64,000 nt of DNA from Pseudomonadota bacterium (lineage in GTDB: Bacteria > Pseudomonadota > Gammaproteobacteria > Steroidobacterales > Steroidobacteraceae): positions 1 through 64,000 of the forward strand of contig JAJZFQ010000178.1 in NCBI GenBank assembly GCA_021805275.1. The letters run 5' to 3'. Below the pieces are notes generated by a model, which was given only the letters and a program-made list of their open reading frames with translations, did not search any database and was not told where the DNA came from. This document shows, piece by piece, positions 25,989-34,433 of this stretch. The position numbers and the translations under genes were made by a program. Each line of letters starts with the position of its first letter. Position 1 is the first letter of the stretch.

Positions 25989-27248
25989 ATGAAAAGGACT
26001 CTATGCGCAGGGGTGCTGCTGTGCGTCTGCTGCGCTGCATCGGCGCAGAATGCCCGATTCACGCTGCTCGGGACCGAGTCCGTCGTGCAACTGGATAGAG
26101 TTCTCACCACGGGGCGGGAACACTTTCTTCCGCCGAGTGAGCGGCCCAAAGGGTATCAATGGCCGCGCTATCAGCGTGCGAAGTATCCGGTCGCGGTCTA
26201 CCGAGTCGATTACCGGTCGGTCATCCCGGAGCTGCATCGCGAGCCGGTCGAGGCCTCCGGGCTACTCGCCGTTCCGCTCGTCCCGGGTGCTCGCACGCTT
26301 CCGGTGCTTTCCTACCAGCATGGCACGGTGTTCGGCCGCTACCAGGTCCCGTCCTATGCATTTTCCCGCTCGAACCCGTCGGGATATCCCCAGTATTCGG
26401 GAGCGTTCGAATCCCGCCTGATGGTCGCCCAATACGCGGGCCAGGGATACGTGGTCATGGCGCCGGACTATTTCGGTCTCGGCGACTCCGATCAACCTGA
26501 GGCGTATACGCTCAAGGCCAGCGAGCAGCAGGCGTGCATCGATCTGTACCGTGTTGCGATGGCTTTTCTCAATAAGCGGGGTATCGGGGAGTCGCGCCTG
26601 TTTCTCGCCGGTTGGTCGCAGGGCGGGCTGGTCACTACCGCCTTCCTGGAGAAGCTGCAGACACTCGGCATACGGGTCACAGCCTCATTCACCGCGGCTT
26701 CCCCGAACGACCCATTCGCGGCGATGAACGCCTGGCTGTACCATCCGACTCCGAGTGACCCGCTGTGGGAGAACTCCATCGTCGCGCTGAGCCTGTTTTC
26801 CTATCAACATTATGATGCTCGGCCGGGTCTGGTGATGTCGGTCATCAAGCCGAGGTATTACGCGGCTTTCAAACGCATCTATACCCGCGATTACCCGAAT
26901 CTCGTGGCGCTGAACGGGTTGCTGGTCAAGATCGCCCATCACCCAGGGGGCTTGCTGGGGTATTTCCGCAAGCGTTACCAGAATTCAACGTATTTGGCTG
27001 ACTCTCCCTTCGGCAGGCTCCTTGCAGCCTCGGAGACCTACCAGGAGATCTTCCATTCGCCCGTGCGCATGTACTATGGAACGAAGGATGAGGTGATCCG
27101 GGTTGCCGTGGCGAAACTGGCGGAGCGGTATCAGATTGCCATGGGCAGCAGCAGCGTCAAAACGATGAAAGTCGTGGACGCAGATCACCACGGAACTTTC
27201 CTGGCAGCCGCATGGGATTCGCTGGGTTGGTTCAACAGCTTTCACTAA
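25989..27248 (+). CDS. Secreted alpha/beta hydrolase (lipase-like)
   Basis: A protein of about 419 residues with a cleavable signal peptide ending near C-A-A-S-A-Q. The nucleophile elbow is G-W-S-Q-G-G, with an upstream oxyanion region S-Y-Q-H-G-T, an acid Asp in Y-G-T-K-D-E-V and a catalytic His in D-A-D-H-H-G-T. The layout resembles secretory lipase/esterase or S9/S33-type hydrolases. A purine-rich G-run precedes the start; GTG 25986 directly before ATG 25989 is an alternative. It probably works in the periplasm or outside on esters or amides. It is monocistronic. Confidence 0.87.
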   Translation: MKRTLCAGVLLCVCCAASAQNARFTLLGTESVVQLDRVLTTGREHFLPPSERPKGYQWPRYQRAKYPVAVYRVDYRSVIPELHREPVEASGLLAVPLVPGARTLPVLSYQHGTVFGRYQVPSYAFSRSNPSGYPQYSGAFESRLMVAQYAGQGYVVMAPDYFGLGDSDQPEAYTLKASEQQACIDLYRVAMAFLNKRGIGESRLFLAGWSQGGLVTTAFLEKLQTLGIRVTASFTAASPNDPFAAMNAWLYHPTPSDPLWENSIVALSLFSYQHYDARPGLVMSVIKPRYYAAFKRIYTRDYPNLVALNGLLVKIAHHPGGLLGYFRKRYQNSTYLADSPFGRLLAASETYQEIFHSPVRMYYGTKDEVIRVAVAKLAERYQIAMGSSSVKTMKVVDADHHGTFLAAAWDSLGWFNSFH

Positions 27249-27570
27249 TGCGGTCGTGAGCACGGCGCGGAAGACGGCGCCCTGTGGGGTGGGGCCTTCT
27301 GACAATGGAATCATCGGCGTTGAAACCGTGTCAGGGCATTGTGCATCGATAGGCCTTCGTCTGGCGAAGAAAACGTGATGTTTTCCCAGTCCATTGTGGC
27401 ACGCCGCGAAGGTGCCCGAGATGCAACAAATGCACCCGGATCACGCCTGCGCGGGTCGCGCACTGTCCCCGGGGGTCTATGGAACATCGTCGCGGCTCAT
27501 GCGTTTCGGACGGGCGCACTGATATAATTCAACTCATCGTGAGGTACGCCTCACCACGGTTGGTAATTTC
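27249..27570. other. Intergenic region carrying the promoter of the beta-propeller lipoprotein
   Basis: About 320 bp with no gene. Its right end contains a perfect -10 hexamer and an inverted repeat, described separately. Short frames on both strands lack ribosome-binding sites or family resemblance. Confidence 0.5.
27523..27554 (+). promoter_or_regulatory. TATAAT -10 box with downstream inverted repeat
   Basis: A perfect TATAAT at 27523-27528 is followed, about 11 bp later where transcription should begin, by GTGAGG-TACG-CCTCAC (27539-27554), a perfect 6-bp dyad. The -35 region (about TGCGTT) is poor, which is typical of activated or extended promoters. The dyad could be a repressor site or a 5' leader hairpin. 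Confidence 0.45.
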
Positions 27571-29412
27571 ATGCCTCTTTCTCATGTACGTATGCCCGCT
27601 GTCGTGCGAGTTCTATGCGTTGCGCTCACCGGGGCGCTCCTTGGCGGCTGTGGGGGCGGCGGAAGCGGGAGTGGCGTCTCCCCGCCGGTCGCGAAATACA
27701 CGGTCGGCGGGACCATCAGTGGCCTGAGCGGTCAGAACCTCGTGCTGGCTGACGGCAACGGAGACACTCTGACGGTCTTCGTCGGATATTCGTCATTCGT
27801 GTTCCCAACGGGACTGAGTAGCGGTGCTACGTATTCTGTGACCGTTGCCGCACAGCCGTCCTCGCCGCTTCAGAACTGTGTCGTGGTGAACGGCTCGGGT
27901 GTCGTGAGCACGGCGAATGTCACGAACATCATGGTCGTGTGCGCGACGGGGCCCTTCACGCCCCTTACCCATCAGCCACCGGCGTCCGGATACCTCGCCA
28001 TCCTCCTGACCGACGGTAGCGTGCTCATGCAGTCGAACGCTGACGCGGGTGTCTTTTATCGGCTGACACCGGATGCCAATGGCAGCTACGTGGACGGAAC
28101 GTGGAGCCAGATTTCCAGCCCCCCGGCCGGATACGCGCCCTATGCGGCGGCGGAGGCGGTGCTCGGTGATGGGCGCGTCGCGTTCGTGGGTGGCGAATAC
28201 AATCAGAATAACTACAGCTTGCCATTTGCGCCGAGCGGACTGACGAACATGTCAGCCGTCTACGATCCGGTTTCGGACTCGTGGCAGATGATTCCCCCGC
28301 CCCCGGGTGTTCCGTATATCGGTGATTCACCCTCGGTGGTGCTGCCGGACGGCAGCTTTGTATTCGGGACGAAGCTCGGTCGTGCCATGTGGCAACTCGA
28401 TCCGGCTACTCTCACGTGGAGCTCGCTGCCCGCCACCGGCAAGGCGGATAATTTCGCCGAGGAAGGCTGGACGCTGCTGCCGGATGGTGATCTGCTCACC
28501 GTCGATGTGGGCAACCCGCTGCACGCCGAGCACTATGATCCGGCGAGTGGCCAGTGGTACAGCGACGGCAGCACCCCGGTTCTCCTCAGTTCGCAATCGA
28601 ACGAGACACTCACCTATGGACCCGCACCGATGCAGGTTGTCGGGGGCGTGACCTACGGCCCGGGACCGGCCGGCACGTACTACCCTCCCGGTGAAGTGGG
28701 TCCGGCGATGCTGCTGCCTGACGGCACCGTGTTGCTGACCGGGGCCGCCACGGGTGGCGGCCCGGCGCACACGGCGATCTACACCCCGGGGGTTGTGCCT
28801 GGGGATCCCGGCACGTTCACCGTCGGTCCGGACTTCCAGTCGGGTGATGACCCGGGCGACAGCAGCGCCGCGCTCCTGCCCTCCGGCAATGTGCTGATCA
28901 CGACGTCTTCGGGGCGGTTCTACGAATACAACGGGGCAACGCTCTCGGTCACCGGAGAGCTGCCATCGTACAGCGGCAACGTCGCGTATTTCGTGCTGCC
29001 CCTGCCCAACGGCCAGGTGCTGGTGACCGGCAGTACGACCTGGATCTACAGCGGCTCGGGAAGCCCGGATCCCGCATGGGCGCCGACGATAACCGCCGTG
29101 TCCCCGAGCCTTACGCGTGGCTCCACTTACAGTATATCGGGAACGCAATTTAACGGGTTGTCGCAGGCCGCGGCGTATGGCGACGAACTCGACTCGGCGA
29201 CCAACTATCCGCTGGTGCGCATCACCAACCAGGCGACGGGCCAGGTAGTTTACGCGCGAACGCATGACCCCAGTACCATGGGTGTGGCGACCGGCAGCGG
29301 CATCGTATCGACGTTGTTCGACGTGCCAAACAATGCTGAAACCGGAGCAAGTTCGCTTGTGGTCATCGCTAACGGAATTCCATCCAACCCCGTGACCATC
29401 GTGGTCAATTGA
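27571..29412 (+). CDS. Kelch-like beta-propeller lipoprotein
   Basis: A 613-residue lipoprotein: signal peptide with lipobox L-L-G-G-C (Cys27), followed by a Gly/Ser-rich linker. After an all-beta N-terminal domain come repeated blades with motifs such as L-P-D-G-S-V/F, A-E-A-V-L-G-D-G-R-V-A-F-V-G-G and Y-D-P-x-S-D-S-W, recalling Kelch or galactose-oxidase-like propellers. The C-terminal 100 residues look like an Ig-like/IPT domain (T-I-T-A-V-S-P-S-L-T-R-G). It has no Cys-Tyr copper motif I can identify, so binding rather than oxidation is more likely. It has its own promoter and no operon partners. Confidence 0.82.
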   Translation: MPLSHVRMPAVVRVLCVALTGALLGGCGGGGSGSGVSPPVAKYTVGGTISGLSGQNLVLADGNGDTLTVFVGYSSFVFPTGLSSGATYSVTVAAQPSSPLQNCVVVNGSGVVSTANVTNIMVVCATGPFTPLTHQPPASGYLAILLTDGSVLMQSNADAGVFYRLTPDANGSYVDGTWSQISSPPAGYAPYAAAEAVLGDGRVAFVGGEYNQNNYSLPFAPSGLTNMSAVYDPVSDSWQMIPPPPGVPYIGDSPSVVLPDGSFVFGTKLGRAMWQLDPATLTWSSLPATGKADNFAEEGWTLLPDGDLLTVDVGNPLHAEHYDPASGQWYSDGSTPVLLSSQSNETLTYGPAPMQVVGGVTYGPGPAGTYYPPGEVGPAMLLPDGTVLLTGAATGGGPAHTAIYTPGVVPGDPGTFTVGPDFQSGDDPGDSSAALLPSGNVLITTSSGRFYEYNGATLSVTGELPSYSGNVAYFVLPLPNGQVLVTGSTTWIYSGSGSPDPAWAPTITAVSPSLTRGSTYSISGTQFNGLSQAAAYGDELDSATNYPLVRITNQATGQVVYARTHDPSTMGVATGSGIVSTLFDVPNNAETGASSLVVIANGIPSNPVTIVVN

Positions 29413-29737
29413 GTCGCGCCGCAGTCCGCGCGACACGCGTGGGTTGCGGCTTGCCGAATGATTGGAAAAAGCCGGACGTCGCGTCGCGCATTGTGCGTTG
29501 CACTTGGCGAGGGGGGCATATTCAGAGGCGGACGGCATGCGTGTCGCGCTGCACAGTGATGCGCCCCCTGCGGTGGCGTGAAGGCTCGCGCAAGACCTTG
29601 TGAAGGTGCGGCTGTTGAGGTTCAGCGTTCAATCCGCCGAGTCATGTTCTAATGGCTTGAGTCGGGCGCGATTTGAGTGATACGATGCCCTAAGTTGATG
29701 CTGTTTGGTTTGACAACATCGAGAGTTTTTGAAGCGG
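29413..29737. other. Intergenic region after the lipoprotein gene
   Basis: About 325 bp. A weak promoter candidate for the next gene lies at 29657-29686. No gene, and no clear hairpin terminator after the lipoprotein stop. Confidence 0.4.
29657..29686 (+). promoter_or_regulatory. Candidate promoter for small secreted protein
   Basis: TTGAGT (29657-29662) and TACGAT (29681-29686) are separated by 18 bp, a 4- or 5-of-6 match at each box, about 50 bp upstream of the start codon. Confidence 0.35.
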
Positions 29738-30268
29738 ATGCGGGACTCCGTGCTCATCCAGAAGATTCGTCCGCGGCACTTGCTCGCGTTGTCGGTAGTC
29801 GCTGCTGCCGCGACGTTCGTTACGACGGGCGTGGCAAGCGCTACAGCGACGACCTCGGGTCCTTATGCGCCGCTGAGTCTGTACGAGGGCAACTGGAAGG
29901 TCATGCCGGATGGACAATCCAAGGCGGATCGCGTCCACGACCAATGCGCTCGAGTCGGCGGATTTTTCGCCTGCCAACAGACCGTGAACTCCAAACCCGG
30001 TCCGCTGCTGATTTTTGTCGCTTCCGCTGCGGGTCGCTATCGCACCCAGGTTGTGCTGCAGGACGGGGCGGCGCTTGGGGCGCCCGGCACGCTAAGGATC
30101 TCTGGCGAGCACTGGGTCTATCTCTCCGGGCCGAACGCCAAGGGCAATTGGTACCGCACCACGAATGACTTTCAGGGACGCGATCGCATTCGGTTCACCG
30201 TTGCTCATAGCACTGACGGCAGGCATTGGATTGTGACGCTCGCTGGAGTCGAGGAACGGGTGCGCTGA
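29738..30268 (+). CDS. Small secreted protein of unknown function
   Basis: A 176-residue protein with a signal peptide (A-L-S-V-V-A-A-A-A-T-F-V, cleavage near V-A-S-A). The mature part is beta-rich with two Cys residues (D-Q-C-A-R and F-F-A-C-Q-Q) likely to form a disulfide, and motifs L-Y-E-G-N-W-K and G-N-W-Y-R-T-T that suggest a lipocalin-like or DUF1579-like barrel. ATG 29738 is used; a TTG at 29729 is in frame. I do not assign a function. A single-gene unit. Confidence 0.7.
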   Translation: MRDSVLIQKIRPRHLLALSVVAAAATFVTTGVASATATTSGPYAPLSLYEGNWKVMPDGQSKADRVHDQCARVGGFFACQQTVNSKPGPLLIFVASAAGRYRTQVVLQDGAALGAPGTLRISGEHWVYLSGPNAKGNWYRTTNDFQGRDRIRFTVAHSTDGRHWIVTLAGVEERVR

Positions 30269-30641
30269 ATGAATTTCTCGAGCGCGGATCAAGCCGGCGC
30301 GTTCGGCACGCCGCCTGGGCGTTGAGCGGCGGACGCGCTCACTGCCGGAATCAAGCTGTGCAGACCGCGGTGAGATGGCCGGATGCGGCCTGCCAGACTC
30401 CGCGATTCATGCGATGCGCTGAGCTTCTGGAACGTGCGCCGGGAGCGACGTGTCTAGCGACGGCTTGGAGCGTTTGGTGGCGCGCGGCAGGCGCGCCATT
30501 CGGCAAATTGGGCGGTGCTGCGCTGCAGAACGCGTCGCCCAAATTACCGGGTTCAATCCGGCCCGTCGGCGTTGAGCCGCAGTTCGCATGTGCGGTGCGA
30601 TCGGGCGGTTGCAGCTCGTCCAGTGACTTGAGAGCGACGGG
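30269..30641. other. Convergent intergenic gap
   Basis: About 370 bp between the small secreted protein and the convergent MFS gene. No credible gene on either strand; short Arg/Ala-rich frames only. No clear bidirectional terminator was seen. Confidence 0.4.
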
Positions 30642-32075
30642 CTATGCCTTCGCCTCGCGTCCGTGACCGCTGATCTCAGCGCCGGTGTTCTCCGGCAGGC
30701 TCGCGTAGGCCACGATGCTGAATGCCCCGAGGACGGCCATCAGCGTCATCGCCACGCGGAAGTCGACCGCGCCGAGTGAGGTCGCGTGCCGGGCGATGCG
30801 GGTGAAGTTGAGGATGAGCGCGGAGCTCGCCACGCCCGCGGCGACGGCGATTTGCTGGGTGAGGGAGAACAGGACGCTCGCCGGCGCGCGCTCCTCGGCA
30901 GTGACTTCTGCGAACGTGGTGAACATCATGGCCGTGAACTGCATCGATCGGCTCGCACCGGCCAGCAGCAGAATGAACACGATGAGCGAGGTCGGCAGCG
31001 CCGGTGAGATCCACGCGCAGGCGGCGATGCCGGCTGCGGTGATCGCGCCGTTCACGATCAGCACCTGGCGCAGGCCGAAGCGGCGGATGATGGGGTTGGT
31101 GAGCAGCTTCATCAGCAGGTTGGCCAGCATGTACACCAGCAGCAGCAGGCCGCTCTCGAGCGGGCTGAGGCCGTAGACGAGCTCGAGCATCATGGGCAGT
31201 AGAAATGGCGTGGCGCTGATGGCCGCCCGGGTGAGTCCGCCCCCGGAGACCGTCGCGACGCGAAACGCCTTCTGGCGCAGCACCGCGAGCGGCACCAACG
31301 GACGCGGGGTCGACTCGAGATGGCGCACCGCGCCATAGCCGGCGGCAAACGCTGCCGCGAGCAGCGCCAGGGCGAGCGCGACCTCGGGGTGCTCGCCGCC
31401 GAGCAAGTCCAGTCCGTAGCTCAGGCAGCCGACAGCGGCGGCGAGCAATATGAACCCGCGTGCATCGAACGCACTGCGCTCGGTCGCCTTGTGGTTCGGG
31501 ATCATTCCGAGCACGAGGGCGATGGCGAGCACGCCGATCGGCACGTTGACGTAGAAGATCCAGCGCCAGGACAGCGCATCGGTGATGAAGCCGCCGAGCG
31601 CCGGCCCGATCACCGGGGCGAGCAGCCCCGGCCAGACCAGCATCGAAAGCGTCGGCATCATCTCGCGCCGGTCGGTGTTGCGCAGCACGATCATCCGGCC
31701 GACTGGCGACATCATCGCGGCCGAGCCGCCCTGCGCCAGGCGCGCGCCGATGAAGGCCGGGAATCCCCCGGTGAGCCCGCAGGCCGCCGAGGCCAGGGTG
31801 AACAGGGCGATTGACGCGCAGAACAGCGTGCGGGTGCCGATCCGGTCGGCGAGCCAGGCGCTGGCCGGGATGCATACTGCGGCCGCGAGCGCATAGGCGG
31901 TGATGCCCTCGCTGACCCGGCTCTCGGTCGTGGCGAAGCTGTGCGCCATGGCCGGTAGTGCGGTGACGATGATCGTCGAGTCCAGGTTCTGCATGAACAT
32001 CGCGCTCGCGACGATGAGCGCGATTTGCGTGGACGGCCGCCGCAGCACGGCCATGAACTCGCTGAACCAGGGCAT
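30642..32075 (-). CDS. MFS transporter, DHA2 (EmrB/QacA-type) family
   Basis: A 477-residue transporter with about 14 hydrophobic segments. The DHA2 signature Q-N-L-D-S-T-I-I-V-T-A-L-P is in TM1, the MFS loop W-L-A-D-R-I-G-T-R in the TM2-3 region, and motif C-like G-P-A-L-G-G-F in TM5. These pumps export drugs or metabolites with protons. ATG 32075 is chosen over the longer frame to 32207, which would overlap the upstream dehydrogenase and has no membrane or signal character. It lies 67 bp downstream of the dehydrogenase gene on the same strand, so may be co-transcribed with it. Confidence 0.88.
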   Translation of the reverse strand: MPWFSEFMAVLRRPSTQIALIVASAMFMQNLDSTIIVTALPAMAHSFATTESRVSEGITAYALAAAVCIPASAWLADRIGTRTLFCASIALFTLASAACGLTGGFPAFIGARLAQGGSAAMMSPVGRMIVLRNTDRREMMPTLSMLVWPGLLAPVIGPALGGFITDALSWRWIFYVNVPIGVLAIALVLGMIPNHKATERSAFDARGFILLAAAVGCLSYGLDLLGGEHPEVALALALLAAAFAAGYGAVRHLESTPRPLVPLAVLRQKAFRVATVSGGGLTRAAISATPFLLPMMLELVYGLSPLESGLLLLVYMLANLLMKLLTNPIIRRFGLRQVLIVNGAITAAGIAACAWISPALPTSLIVFILLLAGASRSMQFTAMMFTTFAEVTAEERAPASVLFSLTQQIAVAAGVASSALILNFTRIARHATSLGAVDFRVAMTLMAVLGAFSIVAYASLPENTGAEISGHGREAKA

Positions 32076-32111
32076 TGGATGCAGTCTAGCCTTTCCGGAG
32101 GGCGATTCGGT

Positions 32112-32137
32112 GCATCTCCTCCGAAAGGAGGATATGC
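32112..32137 (-). terminator. Intercistronic hairpin between dehydrogenase and MFS genes
   Basis: GCAT and TCCTCC arms pair with GGAGGA and ATGC around a 4-base loop with one internal mismatch. It begins six bases after the dehydrogenase stop. There is no T-run, so it may mark partial termination or processing between the two genes rather than a full stop. Confidence 0.4.
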
Positions 32138-32142
32138 GCCAC

Positions 32143-33438
32143 TCAGCGCGCCCGAGGTGTGCCGAAGCGGCGCAAATCCAGGGGGCGCAGATCAAACGGC
32201 GGCTCACGCCCGGCCACCAGCGCGGCCATTGCCTCCGCGGTCGGTGTCGAGAGCGTCAAGCCGAGATGTTGGTGCCCCACGGCGTAGAAAAGCGGCGCTT
32301 CGCCCGGGGCGCGGCCGATGCCCGGCAGGTAATCGGGCAGCGTCGGGCGCGAGCCCACCCAGCCGTCGTGGCGTGTGCGGCTGGTGTAGCCAAGACGCTC
32401 GAGCGTCAGGCGCAGGCGCTCGATCTTGCGCACGTCGGGTGGTGCACCGTGTCGCTCGAATTCCAGGTAGCTGGTGGCGCGCAGGCGACCGCGCATCGGA
32501 GTGACGATGAGATCGTGCGAGGCGTACACGACCGGGGCTGCGCTGAGCGCAGGTGTGTCTGCGAATTCCAGGTGGTAACCGCGTTCGGAGGTGAGCGGCG
32601 CGCGCAGCCCGAAGCGGCGCAGGAACGGGGCGGACTGCACGCCTGCGCAGACCACTGCCGCGCGCACCTTGAGCAGCTCACCGGCGGTGCGCACCGCCAC
32701 GCGGCCGCCCTCGGGGAAGATCTCGAGCACCTCCTCGCGCTGGAACTGTCCGCCGGCCCGCACGGCGGCCTGCACGAGGGCGGCCGCGACGCTCTGCGGG
32801 TCGAGCACGTGGGCGCTGTCGCGAAACCACAGACCCGCGACGATTCCCGGCGTGCGTGCCTCGATCAGGCGGGTGAGCTCGGCGGGGGCCGGCTCGATGC
32901 CGAAACCGCGCTCGCGGGCCTCGCGCGCCTCGCGCGCGGCCTGCTCGCGGGCACGCGACCCGAACCAGAACGCGTAGTGCCCGCGCCGCATGAGCAGCTC
33001 CGGGGTGCCAATGTCGCGCAAGGTGCGCTCGAGGATCTCTGCCGCCGGGCGCACCAGGGCGGCGAGCGGAGGGGTGTTGCGCCGCTGGTGGAAGGCCGCT
33101 GCGGTGAAGCGTGCGAGCCATGGGGCAAGCGCGGCCACGCGATGCAGCGGGATGTGTACGCAGCCGCCGCACAGGGTGAGTTCGCGCCAGAAGGTCAGCA
33201 GCAGTTCGATCGAGGGCAGCGGCTCGAGCTGCTCGACCGCAATGTGACCGGCATTGCCGAACGAGGCGCCGGCGCTCGCCGGATCCGCCCGGTCGAGCAG
33301 CAGCACGGGATGTCCATCGCGGGCAAGGCACCAGGCGATGGCGCTGCCGACGAGGCCGGCGCCGATGACGGCGATCCGCTCGTCGCTCTTCGGCGGCGCC
33401 GATCTATTTGCGAACGCTGGGCTGCTGGGCGCGCTCAC
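32143..33438 (-). CDS. FAD-dependent D-amino-acid (D-hydroxyproline) dehydrogenase
   Basis: A 431-residue DAO/DadA-family flavoprotein. The N-terminal dinucleotide-binding motif is I-A-V-I-G-A-G-L-V-G-S-A-I-A, followed by L-L-L-D-R-A-D and the DadA-like G-A-S-F-G-N-A-G-H-I. The C-terminal part has G-x-R-P-T-L-P-D-Y-L-P and Y-A-V-G-H-Q-H-L-G-L-T-L-S. The start is GTG 33438. It faces the epimerase and deaminase genes across a divergent promoter with a palindromic operator, so oxidation of cis-4-hydroxy-D-proline to pyrroline-4-hydroxy-2-carboxylate is the likely role. DadA-type D-alanine dehydrogenation is the alternative. Confidence 0.85.
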   Translation of the reverse strand: MSAPSSPAFANRSAPPKSDERIAVIGAGLVGSAIAWCLARDGHPVLLLDRADPASAGASFGNAGHIAVEQLEPLPSIELLLTFWRELTLCGGCVHIPLHRVAALAPWLARFTAAAFHQRRNTPPLAALVRPAAEILERTLRDIGTPELLMRRGHYAFWFGSRAREQAAREAREARERGFGIEPAPAELTRLIEARTPGIVAGLWFRDSAHVLDPQSVAAALVQAAVRAGGQFQREEVLEIFPEGGRVAVRTAGELLKVRAAVVCAGVQSAPFLRRFGLRAPLTSERGYHLEFADTPALSAAPVVYASHDLIVTPMRGRLRATSYLEFERHGAPPDVRKIERLRLTLERLGYTSRTRHDGWVGSRPTLPDYLPGIGRAPGEAPLFYAVGHQHLGLTLSTPTAEAMAALVAGREPPFDLRPLDLRRFGTPRAR

Positions 33439-33467
33439 GGCTCTCGCCGCTTCTGGATTGTCGGTAT

Positions 33468-33479
33468 ATCGTATACGAT
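33468..33479. promoter_or_regulatory. Palindromic operator of GntR/FCD regulator
   Basis: ATCGTATACGAT is a perfect 12-bp palindrome in the 71-bp gap between the divergent dehydrogenase and deaminase genes. Its core TCGTATACGA fits the TnGTnnnACnA style of operators bound by FadR-subfamily GntR regulators, and such a regulator is encoded at 35428-36099 in the same cluster. It can control both directions. Confidence 0.65.
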
Positions 33480-33509
33480 CCTGCTATCCAGGCAAGACGG
33501 ATACGCATC

Positions 33510-34433
33510 ATGAGCGGGGCAACTTCGATCCTGCCGTGCCCCTGGGCCGGCGTCTTCCCGGCGGTCACCACCCAGTTGGACGCCGACCTTGCGGTCGACC
33601 TGCCGGCAACCGCTGCCGTGCAACGTGCGCTGGTCGAGGCCGGCGTGCACGGTCTGGTGGTCCTGGGCACGTGCGGCGAGAACAATTCCCTCGCGGCCGA
33701 GGAGAAGCGTGACGTGCTCGGCACGGCGGTGGGCGCGGCCGCCGGGCGGATCCCGGTCATCGCTGGCGTCTCGGAGCTCACCACGCAAGCGGCGGTGCGC
33801 TTCGCGCGCGATGCCGAGAGTGCCGGTGCCGATGGCCTGATGGTGCTGCCGGCGATGGTATACGTGCCCACGCCCGCGGAGCTCGAGGCGCACCTGCGCG
33901 CAGTGGCGACCGCGACGCGCTTGCCGATCATGCTGTACAACAATCCGCCGGCCTATCGCGCCGCGATCGAGCTCGACACGCTCGCGCGCCTCGCCGATGT
34001 GCCCAACATCGTCGCTCTGAAGGAGTCCACGCCGGATTCGCGTCGTTTCACCGACGTGTTCAATGCCTGCGGGGAGCGCTACAGGCTGTTTGCCGGGCTG
34101 GACGATCTGGCCTTCGAGGGGCTCGCGCTCGGGGCGAGCGGCTGGGTGTCGGGACTCACCAATGCCTTCCCGCGGGAGTCGCTCGCTCTCTACGAGGCGC
34201 TGCGCGCCGGGGATCTCGGGCGCGCCCGAGCGCTGTACCGGTGGTTCATGCCGCTGCTGCACCTGGACGCCGGGCACGATCTGGTGCAGGCCATCAAGCT
34301 CGCCGAGCAAGTCATGGGCCGCGGCAGCGAGCGGGTCCGGGCGCCGCGGCGGCCGCTCGAAGGCGCGCGTCGCGCGCAGGTCATGGAACTCATCGAGCGA
34401 GCAGCGGCCAGCCGCGGGAAGCTGCCGTTGTGA
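33510..34433 (+). CDS. DHDPS-family enzyme, likely 1-pyrroline-4-hydroxy-2-carboxylate deaminase
   Basis: A 307-residue (beta/alpha)8 aldolase/lyase of the dihydrodipicolinate synthase family. Schiff-base Lys171 is in I-V-A-L-K-E-S-T, Tyr143 in M-L-Y-N-N-P and the carboxylate-binding loop G-T-C-G-E-N-N-S at 53-60. In lysine synthesis the loop is usually G-T-T-G-E; the Cys variant and the neighbours (epimerase, D-amino-acid dehydrogenase) point to the deaminase that makes 2-oxoglutarate semialdehyde in hydroxyproline breakdown. ATG 33510 is the first in-frame ATG after the operator. Its stop overlaps the epimerase start. Confidence 0.87.
   Translation: MSGATSILPCPWAGVFPAVTTQLDADLAVDLPATAAVQRALVEAGVHGLVVLGTCGENNSLAAEEKRDVLGTAVGAAAGRIPVIAGVSELTTQAAVRFARDAESAGADGLMVLPAMVYVPTPAELEAHLRAVATATRLPIMLYNNPPAYRAAIELDTLARLADVPNIVALKESTPDSRRFTDVFNACGERYRLFAGLDDLAFEGLALGASGWVSGLTNAFPRESLALYEALRAGDLGRARALYRWFMPLLHLDAGHDLVQAIKLAEQVMGRGSERVRAPRRPLEGARRAQVMELIERAAASRGKLPL

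Noticed and set aside
32076..32207. Upstream extension of the MFS frame
   Set aside because: It overlaps the end of the dehydrogenase gene and is Arg/Cys-rich with no membrane or signal character.
31900..33513. 537-codon open frame on the plus strand across the MFS and dehydrogenase genes
   Set aside because: It spans two confident minus-strand genes and has a shadow-like composition.
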